Positions 14,301 to 22,710 of a DNA stretch of 64,000 nt are shown one piece after another. The stretch is from Kiritimatiellia bacterium (GTDB lineage Bacteria; Verrucomicrobiota; Kiritimatiellia; UBA8416; JADHWI01), in assembly GCA_030744755.1 (NCBI GenBank), contig JASLPY010000010.1, positions 43,918 to 107,917 of the forward strand, written 5' to 3'. How positions within the stretch are numbered: the stretch's first letter is position 1; every line of letters starts with the position of its first letter. The notes below the pieces were generated by a model, which worked only from the letters and a program-made list of their open reading frames with translations, ran no database searches and had not been told where the DNA came from. A program made the translations under genes and the position numbers.

Positions 14301-17270
14301 CTACTCATCCTCAAGAGTCAACAAGTAGTTGCGCATAGCTTCTTGCTGTCGAAGTGAATCGCCGCCAAGCTCAGGCATCGGACTGGGCTCACCTTTCGGC
14401 CAGTATTGCGGCATCTTTGTACCGGGAGTCAGTTCCTGGGGATCGATCAACCACTTCAGTACCCAGTCGGACTTCAGACGAGTTTTGGCCATACCGAGAT
14501 CCGGGGCCCATTCGGCGGCAGTCTTGCCTGCGGGGGGCTTGCCGGCCACTACATGACAGCTTTTGCAGTTCATGACTGTGGGTGAGAACATCTTCTCTGC
14601 AACCTTGAACTCCTCGCTGTTCCTGTCAACCGTTGCCACCGTCTCGAAGGGGAACTTCTGGTCGTCGAGGTAGCTGAAGTATCGCAGGAGCGTGTTCTTT
14701 TCTTCTTCCGACAACGAGTATGTGGGCATGCGTACTTCAAACCATGGTCTGACCGCTGTGGGGTCGCCAAGAAAATGGAACAGCCACTCAGGCTGAACCT
14801 TGGCGCCTTCGCCCGTCAGATCGGGCGGCGTATATGCCATGGCGAGGACTTCCGGATCTATTTCATCCTCTTCTTCGTCACCCCAGCCATCGTCCTCTTC
14901 TTCCTCTTCTTCCTCGGCCTCTTCAAGTTCAGCTCCGGGGGGATATTCGCCGGCCCATTTGACGATCGACGGCCTGATCGCACTGCCGGATCCGTCTATG
15001 ATATGGCAGCCCCGACAGTTAAGCTGCGTAATGAGCTTCTCGCCCTCTTCAACAAATATGTTTTTTGGCGTTCGCGGGAGTGCTTTCTTAAGCTCGGAAT
15101 CCGGTTTTGAAAACGCCAGAAGGCAAGTAACGATAGCTTCTATGTCCTGCTCGTCGAAGCCAAACGCGGGCATCCGAAGCCGCTCACTTGGTTTCTTCTC
15201 CAAACCGTGATCAAAACTCCGCGGATCTTTCAGCTTCTGCTCGAACCAGGCATAGTTGACATGTTCCAGATCGTGCAGGAGCCCGAAGTCGAGTTGTGCT
15301 ATCGGCTTGCTGCCCGCTTCGCTCAGGTCTGTGCCAATCGGCTGTTCATCTTCGAATCCAGGGATGTCGTGACAACCGAAACAGCCATAGTGTCGTGTCA
15401 TCTGCATACCCGTGTACTCGAGTTTGCTACCGGCATCCATTCCCTTTAGCTTTTCTTCAGCAGCCGCATGGGACATATTACCGGCTATAAGCTCCAAGGT
15501 GACCTCGTCAAGAATCTGCCCGTCGACCTCAGATATTGCTGCGTCTTTTTCTTCGTCTGTCTCTGAGACCAGAAGGTATGCCGTTATGTCCCGTGCGTCC
15601 TCATCGCTCAATCTCAGATCCGGCATCCTTGTCACCGGATCATACGACGATGGATCCTTCAGCCAGCCGTACAGCCAGGCAGCCGTAGTCTTGGAACTGA
15701 ATCCGACCAGTCCAGGACCCTGCTGACGGCGCATGGCTTCGACGTCCAGGGTATCGTCATACTTGTCGTCATCCAGCATGTGACAGGCCTGGCAACCCCG
15801 GGCGCGGACCAATCTCTTTCCATTCTCAGCATTACCTGAAGAGGTATCGGCTTTCGGCTGCTGAGCACTGTGTTCTTCGCTCTTTGCGAACAGATAATGA
15901 ACGATGGCTTTCAGCTCGACATCTGTCCTGGCCTCAATGTCGCTGTTGTTGGACTGTTTGAAGAAGGACGGCATCCATGTATGTTTTCTGAACGCCTTCG
16001 GGTTTTTGATCCAATTGAACGACCAGTCTTTTGCAAGCTTCGGCTTGAGACGCCGGAGGCCTGGGCCGGCTTTCGGCTCTCCGTTGAACCTATCAATCAA
16101 GTGACAACCGTTACAGCCGGCTTTTCTGACGATGGCCAGGCCCAGGTTCAGCTTGTCTGCGCCATCCAGTTCCGGATCGTTTGCGTGACATTCGTAGCAG
16201 CCAGCCTGCGTGTATCGGGCAGGATACATTGGGGAACCCCAATGATGAAGTTTTTTCCAACCGTGTTCCTTTTCCCATTCTTCGCGCTGTTCCCTGGTGG
16301 TCGGCATATGTACTGCCGTCTTGAATGACGTGCCCCTGCCACGCCCACTGTGACAGCTGGTGCAACCGAATTCCTTGATTGGGTGAGCCGAAGACTGAGT
16401 CAGGAACAGGTCGAGATTGGGATGTGATCGATAAGGGTTCTCTTCCTCCTGGAAATTCCTGCTGACGATTCCCATATGACAGGCTTTACAGCGATCGACC
16501 CTGGGGACCCGGGTGAAGACCAGGTCTTCCGTGATGCCGTTGATGATCAACTGATGATCGCGGACGCTATATCGTGGATTCAGCATGTCCATCCCCGGCA
16601 GATCACGCATCTTGTCGCCGGCCTTATCCAGGAAAGACATTCGCGCGGGATCCAACACATCCAGCTTCCGTTTCAGCAGGTCGCCCTGGGATGTCAGCCT
16701 GGCCAACTGCCGCTCGACAGACACTACGGCAGCCGTCTTCTCAGTGATAGCACTATTCATGACCAGCATCTTGGATTCCAGCTGTTCAACATTGAGCTTC
16801 TTCTCTGCAAGCTCCTGTTCCCGTGCCTCGAGCCTCTTGACGAGCTTGGCAGCTTTCCGGTCCCCCTTCTCGCGTGCCTGTTCCATCTCATACTTGACCG
16901 CATCCCGCTCGCCCTTCTTGAAGTTCATGTCCTCACGGGCAGAGTCACGCTCCTTTGTGATGGCCGCGAGTTCAGACGCGAGCGTGTCCAGTTCCTGGCC
17001 TTGCTTTGACTGCTCCTCCTGGGCCGCCAGGAGAGCTGTCTGGAGCTGCTCGTACTCCTCTTTCTCTGCCACATTTTCCTGTTCCCTGTCCAACTTCTCG
17101 GTGGAAACACGTATATCTATCTCACGAAACGTGGCCTGGTGATCCCGCCATTCCCGCTTATAGTCGTAGTAGAACATGGCGACCAGCGATACCAGGAATA
17201 CGACACAGGAAACGGCGAACCACCTGTTCAAGGTGTTCGGGTCGTAATAGCGTTGTGTATCATTATCCAC
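14301..17270 (-). CDS. Octaheme c-type cytochrome with N-terminal membrane anchor and long coiled coil
   Basis: This 989-residue protein has a single N-terminal membrane helix (about 15-35), then a heptad-rich coiled coil of about 170 residues (about 45-215). The rest is periplasmic and contains eight CxxCH motifs: CKACH, CTSCH, CYECH, CNGCH, CQACH, CFGCH, CRGCH and CKSCH. An acidic run, EEAEEEEEEEDDGWGDEEED, lies near residue 790. It follows the cytochrome b genes in the same operon, so it most likely replaces cytochrome c1/f as acceptor of the Rieske centre and carries electrons onward. The coiled coil suggests an oligomer or a stalk holding the hemes away from the membrane. The acidic run may be a docking surface. 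Both are inferences. Confidence 0.88.
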   Translation of the reverse strand: MDNDTQRYYDPNTLNRWFAVSCVVFLVSLVAMFYYDYKREWRDHQATFREIDIRVSTEKLDREQENVAEKEEYEQLQTALLAAQEEQSKQGQELDTLASELAAITKERDSAREDMNFKKGERDAVKYEMEQAREKGDRKAAKLVKRLEAREQELAEKKLNVEQLESKMLVMNSAITEKTAAVVSVERQLARLTSQGDLLKRKLDVLDPARMSFLDKAGDKMRDLPGMDMLNPRYSVRDHQLIINGITEDLVFTRVPRVDRCKACHMGIVSRNFQEEENPYRSHPNLDLFLTQSSAHPIKEFGCTSCHSGRGRGTSFKTAVHMPTTREQREEWEKEHGWKKLHHWGSPMYPARYTQAGCYECHANDPELDGADKLNLGLAIVRKAGCNGCHLIDRFNGEPKAGPGLRRLKPKLAKDWSFNWIKNPKAFRKHTWMPSFFKQSNNSDIEARTDVELKAIVHYLFAKSEEHSAQQPKADTSSGNAENGKRLVRARGCQACHMLDDDKYDDTLDVEAMRRQQGPGLVGFSSKTTAAWLYGWLKDPSSYDPVTRMPDLRLSDEDARDITAYLLVSETDEEKDAAISEVDGQILDEVTLELIAGNMSHAAAEEKLKGMDAGSKLEYTGMQMTRHYGCFGCHDIPGFEDEQPIGTDLSEAGSKPIAQLDFGLLHDLEHVNYAWFEQKLKDPRSFDHGLEKKPSERLRMPAFGFDEQDIEAIVTCLLAFSKPDSELKKALPRTPKNIFVEEGEKLITQLNCRGCHIIDGSGSAIRPSIVKWAGEYPPGAELEEAEEEEEEEDDGWGDEEEDEIDPEVLAMAYTPPDLTGEGAKVQPEWLFHFLGDPTAVRPWFEVRMPTYSLSEEEKNTLLRYFSYLDDQKFPFETVATVDRNSEEFKVAEKMFSPTVMNCKSCHVVAGKPPAGKTAAEWAPDLGMAKTRLKSDWVLKWLIDPQELTPGTKMPQYWPKGEPSPMPELGGDSLRQQEAMRNYLLTLEDE

Positions 17271-17328
17271 TTTGCGTTTTCCTAATCTCTCAACACTGCT
17301 CTATCGATTACGGTAGCGTCTCCAGGCC

Positions 17329-18444
17329 TCAGAGATTGAACCAGCCCGGGATGGCGACCACGTATTTCAGATTGATGGTCCAGCGAAGGAACATTTTGAT
17401 CGGCAGCGATACCGCGGCCATGCTCAAGAACATGAAGACCGCGTATTTCACATTGCCCATGCGTGCATAGAACTTCTTCAGAATCGTCATCGCCAGTAAC
17501 GGTGGTATCACAAGAAAATGGAAGCCGAGCATTGCAATGCCGAACATCTCCCTGATGATGATGTTGTCCGGCAACGGCTGGTTCAGCAGCTTGACCCATA
17601 TGAGTGAGGACAAATTGATATTTGTAAGTGCAACCACCTTGTGCAGGTCCCACCTCTCGTAGGGCCCGAAGAAGTTCCAGTTTGGACCTCGCATGAATGC
17701 TCCGACAATGATCAGGTACACCCAAAGCAAAAGCCATCCGAACATGAATAGCGAAACGTACAGCTTTCTATCCGAATAGGAGTAGTAACCAGACCCGCCC
17801 GGCTCGGTATCGATGTACGGCAGCGACATCAGACCCACGATAATGATTACTGGAAAGACCACTCCGGCCAGCCATGGATCGAAATAGACCAGCATTTCCT
17901 GGAGTCCCAGGAAATACCACGGAGCCTTGGCAGGATTCGGCGAGAGAGTTGGGTTCGCGGGCTCTTCGAGCGGAGCTTCAAGAGCAATCGACCAGAAAAT
18001 CAAGGCAGCCATGCACAGGATCCCGGCAATCAACTCAATATACACCAGGTCCGGCCAGACCAGGATCTTGGATTCAGACGGGTCGGTGTATTCATTGGGC
18101 TTCTGGTCATTTGCCAGCCGGGCATCGTTATCACACGCCTGCTTCATGGAAAGCCAGAGGAAGAACAGCGTGCCGAAAAGCAGAAGGGCGATTGGAACAT
18201 TGTCCGGCTTCGTTACAATGGCGCGGAAGTTGGGATCCAACGTACTCAGGAAGAACGCGCCAATCACCAGCGCGTGAAGCAATATGCCGCCCTTGACCGT
18301 CCAAAGCCAATCCAGGCGCAACCGGCGATTCCAGCTTTGGAATCTATCGGTCGGCGGAAAGACAAAGAAGAATGCGATTGCCGCGGCCAGAAAACTCACC
18401 TGCGGCGCCGACAATACGTTAATAACATGTTTCAGGGTATCCAT
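17329..18444 (-). CDS. Cytochrome b subunit IV-like membrane protein with N-terminal extension
   Basis: This 371-residue protein has about nine membrane segments. The central part matches cytochrome b6f subunit IV / the C-terminal half of cytochrome b: NPAKAPWYFLGLQEML stands where PEWY is found in canonical enzymes and marks the quinol site. Upstream are three extra helices. Downstream are further helices with the motif MRGPNWNFF, which recurs as RGPNWDFYWW in the separate small membrane protein of the second bc cluster. The gene lies seven bases after cytochrome b6 and before the octaheme cytochrome. Together with Rieske and b6 it forms the quinol-oxidising core. Confidence 0.85.
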   Translation of the reverse strand: MDTLKHVINVLSAPQVSFLAAAIAFFFVFPPTDRFQSWNRRLRLDWLWTVKGGILLHALVIGAFFLSTLDPNFRAIVTKPDNVPIALLLFGTLFFLWLSMKQACDNDARLANDQKPNEYTDPSESKILVWPDLVYIELIAGILCMAALIFWSIALEAPLEEPANPTLSPNPAKAPWYFLGLQEMLVYFDPWLAGVVFPVIIIVGLMSLPYIDTEPGGSGYYSYSDRKLYVSLFMFGWLLLWVYLIIVGAFMRGPNWNFFGPYERWDLHKVVALTNINLSSLIWVKLLNQPLPDNIIIREMFGIAMLGFHFLVIPPLLAMTILKKFYARMGNVKYAVFMFLSMAAVSLPIKMFLRWTINLKYVVAIPGWFNL

Positions 18445-18451
18445 GACTCAA

Positions 18452-19243
18452 TTACACCGGCCCGGAGATGCCTCCGTCTTTTCGTACCCTCCAGAAATGA
18501 ACAACCATAAAAAACACGGCAATCAGCGGAAAGAACACGCAGTGGAACACGTAAAATCGCAGCAAGGCACCGGCACCGATGCTCGTGTCGCCCAGCAGAA
18601 GGAACCGCGCATCACTGGTCCTGCCGATCAGATTGACATTCCCGATGCTGAGCAGTGCCACCCCCGGCCCCTCCTGCCCTACAAACGGCGTCGCAGCAGC
18701 CATGTTGGAGCCGACCGTGATCGCCCATATGGCAAGTTGATCCCATGGAAGAAGATAACCGGTGAAGCTCAACAGTAACGTGAAGGTAAGAAGGACAACG
18801 CCGATACACCAGTTGAATTCACGCGGCGCTTTGTAAGAGCCGGTCATGAAGACCCTGAACATATGGAACCACACCGCAATGACCATGAGATGGGCGGCCC
18901 ACCGATGGATCTCGCGCATGATACCCATGGGTGTCGTTTCCCTGAGATCGATGACGTCGTTATACGCATACTCGATTGTAGGCCGGTAATAGAACATCAA
19001 GAGAACGCCTGTGAACGTCAGTACGATGAAGAGAAAGAAGGAAAGCCCGCCCATACACCATGTGTACTTGAGTTTCACCGCGTGCTTGGGAAGGGACACG
19101 GGATGCAAGTGCAGGAAGAAATTGCTGAGGACCTGCATGAGCCGCCCGCGACGATCACGCGGAATCCCCACACGGAAGATGGACTTCCATATGTAGCTAC
19201 CGAAAAACCGGGCCCAAAAATCTTTTTTCTCTTCTTCAGCCAT
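18452..19243 (-). CDS. Cytochrome b6 of a bc-type complex
   Basis: This 263-residue, four-helix cytochrome b carries the paired heme ligands: H-x13-H in the second helix (HRWAAHLMVIAVWFH) and H-x14-H in the fourth (HCVFFPLIAVFFMVVH). The 14-residue spacing is the b6-type hallmark. The conserved loop PWDQLAIWAITVGSNM is also present. It would bind the two b hemes for quinol oxidation and share the quinone sites with the subunit IV-like protein encoded next. A soluble N-terminal stretch of about 45 residues precedes the first helix. Confidence 0.93.
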   Translation of the reverse strand: MAEEEKKDFWARFFGSYIWKSIFRVGIPRDRRGRLMQVLSNFFLHLHPVSLPKHAVKLKYTWCMGGLSFFLFIVLTFTGVLLMFYYRPTIEYAYNDVIDLRETTPMGIMREIHRWAAHLMVIAVWFHMFRVFMTGSYKAPREFNWCIGVVLLTFTLLLSFTGYLLPWDQLAIWAITVGSNMAAATPFVGQEGPGVALLSIGNVNLIGRTSDARFLLLGDTSIGAGALLRFYVFHCVFFPLIAVFFMVVHFWRVRKDGGISGPV

Positions 19244-19259
19244 CGTTCGCCGTTCTTCC

Positions 19260-19844
19260 TTACACCGCTACGAATGATTCCGGCTCATCCCACTGTCCGC
19301 GTTCCTGTCGGAAGCTAACGGTCTTGTCCACAACCATTATGCCTTCATCGTCCAGGTAGATCTTGTGCCGCTCCAACGGGCGCGGTGCCGGTCCCTCAAA
19401 ATTAATGCCATTCATGCGAAAGGCGCTACCATGGCAGGGGCATTTGAACTTCTGTTCGCTGGCCAGCCAGTTGGGCGTGCAACCCAGGTGCGTACATATG
19501 GTAGACAGCGCCACAACCCGGTCATCCAGGCGCACTATCCAAATACCGAACTTGGACTTCCAACGGGTCGACACCTCGCCAGGGGCATACTCGGAAACGG
19601 CCCCGGCCCTGAAGGTCTGCTGCGGTTCATAGAGAACATTGGGCGCAAAGAAGCGCATCGTAATCGTGGCAAGCCCGCCCATACAGGCCGCGAACGCCGC
19701 CCAGCCAACAACCACCCAGGAAATAAAGCTGCGCCGCGTTTGGCCATCGCCACTTGCAACGTGACCCTTCGCCACATGACCATGGGCCTTTCCTGCTCCG
19801 GCGGCCTTTAGCTTGTCGGCCTGATCCTGTTTGCTGTCTGCCAT
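19260..19844 (-). CDS. Rieske [2Fe-2S] protein of the bc complex
   Basis: This 194-residue protein has the Rieske boxes CTHLGC and CPCHGSAF, with two Cys and two His ligands for the cluster. The N-terminus has a twin-arginine-like TRRSFISW before one hydrophobic anchor, as usual for Rieske proteins exported by Tat. The first 35 residues are polar, rich in Lys and His (AHGHVAKGHVASG). It sits 16 bases upstream of cytochrome b6 in the operon and would shuttle electrons from quinol to the multiheme cytochrome. Confidence 0.95.
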   Translation of the reverse strand: MADSKQDQADKLKAAGAGKAHGHVAKGHVASGDGQTRRSFISWVVVGWAAFAACMGGLATITMRFFAPNVLYEPQQTFRAGAVSEYAPGEVSTRWKSKFGIWIVRLDDRVVALSTICTHLGCTPNWLASEQKFKCPCHGSAFRMNGINFEGPAPRPLERHKIYLDDEGIMVVDKTVSFRQERGQWDEPESFVAV

Positions 19845-19862
19845 AGCTTGTCCCTTGCCTGG

Positions 19863-20711
19863 TTACATTAGAAATGTCTTTGCCGCCGATAATGCCGCCT
19901 GCCTGACCTTGATACTCTCCGAAGAAGCGGCCAGTTCCCTTATCATTGCATTCAGATCTGGATCACCTAGCAGGACGGACGTACGAATGGCAACTTCCAT
20001 GGCCCAATCCCTGGCATCCCGTGACACATGCGGGAACCCGGCGTAATAAGATTCGTCGAGCAGCGACAAGAGTATCTTTTTACCGGACGCGTCTTTCATT
20101 TTTGCCAGAGCAATTGACGCATCCCATCGAACATCGGGCTCCGGATCATTCAGCATGCCCTTCAACGATTCCAGCGAAGTCTTCGATCCTATGTTCCCCA
20201 ACGCCTGCACTGCTTCATGCCGTATCACAGACTCTTCATGTTTCAGCAGCGCCGTCACCGGGGAGATCGCCCGCTCATCGCCAAGGTAACCCAGGGCCCT
20301 CACAAAAACGCCCTTCTGCGCAAGGTCATCAGCTGTTTCGTTGAGCGCTTGCAGCAGTGGTTCAAAGAATCTCGGATTGCCTGCCCGCCCCATGGTCACG
20401 GCAAGAAACTGGCGCACCTTCAGGTCCCCGGTTTTGACCGATTCGCTGCCAAAGACACCTATCATCTGGTCTGCAATAGAGTCTTCCATCCCAATGCTAT
20501 TATCAGCTGTTACGAGCATCGAGAGCTGGTAGGCGGCACGCCAGCGAGCATTGCCCCGCTTGTTTTCTATTACCTGGAGGTACTCTGCAGGAGATTTGTC
20601 GCCAGATCCCTTCACAATAGCCATCGTTACCGCGATCGGCAGTATGCCGATTGCAGCGATCAGGAAAGGAATGACAACAAACCCGTGAAAATACTTCCGC
20701 CAATTATTCAA
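19863..20711 (-). CDS. Membrane-anchored HEAT-repeat protein
   Basis: This 282-residue protein has one N-terminal hydrophobic helix (FVVIPFLIAAIGILPIAVTMAIV) followed by helical HEAT/PBS-lyase repeats (for example LGDERAISPVTALLKHEES, then RHEAVQALGNIG, then PDVRWDASIALAKM). Such repeats bind other proteins. No catalytic residues are visible. It overlaps the ferredoxin gene by eight bases and precedes the Rieske gene by about 18. It is therefore probably an assembly factor or accessory subunit of the bc complex or of its link to the ferredoxin. I infer the role from position only. Confidence 0.75.
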   Translation of the reverse strand: MNNWRKYFHGFVVIPFLIAAIGILPIAVTMAIVKGSGDKSPAEYLQVIENKRGNARWRAAYQLSMLVTADNSIGMEDSIADQMIGVFGSESVKTGDLKVRQFLAVTMGRAGNPRFFEPLLQALNETADDLAQKGVFVRALGYLGDERAISPVTALLKHEESVIRHEAVQALGNIGSKTSLESLKGMLNDPEPDVRWDASIALAKMKDASGKKILLSLLDESYYAGFPHVSRDARDWAMEVAIRTSVLLGDPDLNAMIRELAASSESIKVRQAALSAAKTFLM

Positions 20712-21036
20712 TCGTTACCCCGTGCTTTTCTTCAAACTCCGCCTTATCGACCATGCGGATCGCATCCCACGTCAGCTGTGCGCAAGCCCTGACACAGGCC
20801 CTGCAGCCTATGCATTCATTGTAGCGAACATGAACAGGAGGAATCGTCACATCGCTGTACTTGTCTGCTGCTACGGGTTCAATGCAATCCACAGGACAGA
20901 ACGGCACACAGACCTGGCATCCTGTGCAGTTCGCCTCATCCACTTCTGCCACTAGCTTGGGGGTCTTCTTCTTGCTGAGTATGACCCGCGGCATTTTGGG
21001 TACGGTAGAGTAGAAATCGCGTTTCCCTTTTATCAT
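20704..21036 (-). CDS. Two-cluster ferredoxin
   Basis: This 110-residue protein has two cysteine motifs, CTGCQVCVPFCPVDC and CIGCRACVRACAQ, for two [4Fe-4S] clusters. The second lacks the usual proline after the last Cys, replaced by Ala. There is no signal peptide, so a cytoplasmic location is likely. It is encoded between the cupredoxin-like protein and the HEAT/Rieske genes. A cytoplasmic-face ferredoxin beside a bc complex suggests it may donate or accept electrons for the complex, perhaps with the GltD-like subunit. That is inference. Confidence 0.85.
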   Translation of the reverse strand: MIKGKRDFYSTVPKMPRVILSKKKTPKLVAEVDEANCTGCQVCVPFCPVDCIEPVAADKYSDVTIPPVHVRYNECIGCRACVRACAQLTWDAIRMVDKAEFEEKHGVTIE

Positions 21037-21087
21037 CCAGCAAGCCTTTACGGAACAATTCCTGTCTCCAACAGTTGATCCATGAAG

Positions 21088-21825
21088 TTACGGTTTAGCG
21101 TAAACGAATTCGACACTCGCCGCCTCACCACCCTTCACCGTGACGGTTTGGCTCTTAGTTTTCAGAAGTTCGTGCCAGACCTCGACCTCATACTTTCCGT
21201 CGGGCACGTCCTTCAAGGAAAACGTACCATCCTTGCCGGTAACAGCGAAAAACGGATGCGACACCACGCCCACGTAGCAACTCATCCACGTATGCATATC
21301 GCATGCGACTTTCACCATTATTTCTTCTCTTGTAAAGCTCTTTGTCAAAGGCCTGGTATTCGGCGGTTGAGCGTTATTAAAGCCCTTGTTCTTCTTCGGT
21401 TGTGCGTTAACGTTGTGAGCCGTCTTGTCTCCGTTCCGGACCTCCAAATCCTGTCCGGCTCGTACGCCTAAGACATGCGGAAGAAAAGTGCAGCCCTTCT
21501 GGTTTATCACAGCCGGTTCCTTCGGCATGTCGTATTCTTTCTCGGGCAGTCCCTCTTTGATCCACACAAACACGTTGCAGAGTGTCACAACGCCGGCTTC
21601 ATCGGTCTCGCCGTAGACGAACTTCTCATCGACAGGCGGGGTAGTATGCATACAGGCACAAGCCTCATCCGCCATAAGCTTCTTCATCGGGCGTGCCTTT
21701 CGTGGCGTGCCCTTGAACTTAACAGTTCCCTTGATCTCGCCAGCGTTGACACCGATACTGCCGGCCGCCAACGCTGCCGCAACCAGGACGATTAACGGTC
21801 TGATTCCACAGCTTTTACTGTTCAT
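21088..21825 (-). CDS. Periplasmic cupredoxin/carboxypeptidase-regulatory-like protein
   Basis: This 245-residue protein has a signal peptide ending near GVNAGEIKG. The core looks like a plastocyanin/azurin-type fold, with NGDKTAHNVNAQ and ACDMHTWMSCYVGVV as possible copper-site strands. It ends in a carboxypeptidase-regulatory-type repeat (TGKDGTFSLKDVPDGKYEVE). An additional CACMHTTPP segment near residue 57 is Cys/His-rich. It lies between the TorD-like chaperone and the ferredoxin. A soluble electron carrier or a copper-binding accessory protein for the periplasmic NXR-like enzyme is plausible. Copper binding is not proven. Confidence 0.65.
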   Translation of the reverse strand: MNSKSCGIRPLIVLVAAALAAGSIGVNAGEIKGTVKFKGTPRKARPMKKLMADEACACMHTTPPVDEKFVYGETDEAGVVTLCNVFVWIKEGLPEKEYDMPKEPAVINQKGCTFLPHVLGVRAGQDLEVRNGDKTAHNVNAQPKKNKGFNNAQPPNTRPLTKSFTREEIMVKVACDMHTWMSCYVGVVSHPFFAVTGKDGTFSLKDVPDGKYEVEVWHELLKTKSQTVTVKGGEAASVEFVYAKP

Positions 21826-21842
21826 GTCGTGTTCTCCAGTCT

Positions 21843-22688
21843 TTATTGTCCAGCAGGAGCGCCGCTACAGGCGGCACATTCCATCTCCGCGTCATCCGTG
21901 TCCGGTCTCGGTTTCACGAGTTCGGTCGGAGGTTCAATACCCATGCTATTTCGTTCCAACCCTACGTATGCACACAAGGAGCTCGCAACGCAACCATAGA
22001 AGCTCTGCGACGCGGAATCTCCGCCATTCTTGTCCGATACGCTCTTTACTTTGAGCTCAAGGGCCGCACAGAAGGCGGGGATCCACCAAGCCATGTGTTT
22101 CTCAAAGAAATCCTTCTGCGCTTGCCTGCATAGTTCCGCATTCTCGGCAGCGCTGTCGTTATCCGATTGCTCCGCATGAATTGCTTTGCCGATAAGCCAG
22201 GACATGAATTCCAGTTGCAGCGCAATGTGATCCTGCCGCTCCGGTTGATCCCTGGACGGTTCTACACCAAATGCCTTGTAGTATCCGGCTATATCCGCAA
22301 GTTCCTGCGAACGAAAAACGGAGAACGTCTGCAAGCAGTATTCAGTTCCGTACGGAGGGCATTCTTTCGACATGAGAAGACCAAACGTATTCTGGTAATC
22401 TGCCTCAAAATGCTCCGGCGACCTCTCGAAAAACTCTTGGACAGGCTGCAGATCCAGCGCCGAGGGAGGTCTCTCTCCCGGTGCAAGTGTGGCGGATTCG
22501 TCTTTCGCTTCGGCCCGAATGAACTCGGCCGCAGCTGAGACAGTTTCGAGAAAGCCGGGCTGGTACAAGCGGCCCGAACGTTCCGAGAGCGGATCCGACA
22601 ACGCCAACGCAAAGAACTGGTACAAGCAGTACCGTGCGTTCTGGACTGCAATATCCGTTTCCCGTTCACTATTCACAATGCTGTTCAT
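21843..22688 (-). CDS. TorD/NarJ-family molybdoenzyme chaperone
   Basis: This 281-residue, mostly helical cytoplasmic protein matches the TorD/DmsD/NarJ family: an N-terminal YQFFALALSDPLSER, a central ECPPYGTEYCLQTFSVFRSQELADIAG region with the family's P-Y-x-T-E signature, and a helical C-terminus. The last 25 residues are Cys-rich (ECAACSGA). Such chaperones hold the catalytic subunit until the molybdenum cofactor is in and, for Tat substrates, guard the signal peptide. It follows nxrB by about 20 bases, matching a dedicated chaperone for the NxrA-like subunit. Confidence 0.85.
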   Translation of the reverse strand: MNSIVNSERETDIAVQNARYCLYQFFALALSDPLSERSGRLYQPGFLETVSAAAEFIRAEAKDESATLAPGERPPSALDLQPVQEFFERSPEHFEADYQNTFGLLMSKECPPYGTEYCLQTFSVFRSQELADIAGYYKAFGVEPSRDQPERQDHIALQLEFMSWLIGKAIHAEQSDNDSAAENAELCRQAQKDFFEKHMAWWIPAFCAALELKVKSVSDKNGGDSASQSFYGCVASSLCAYVGLERNSMGIEPPTELVKPRPDTDDAEMECAACSGAPAGQ

Positions 22689-22710
22689 CTTCCTTTTCGG
22701 GCGTTTGCCG

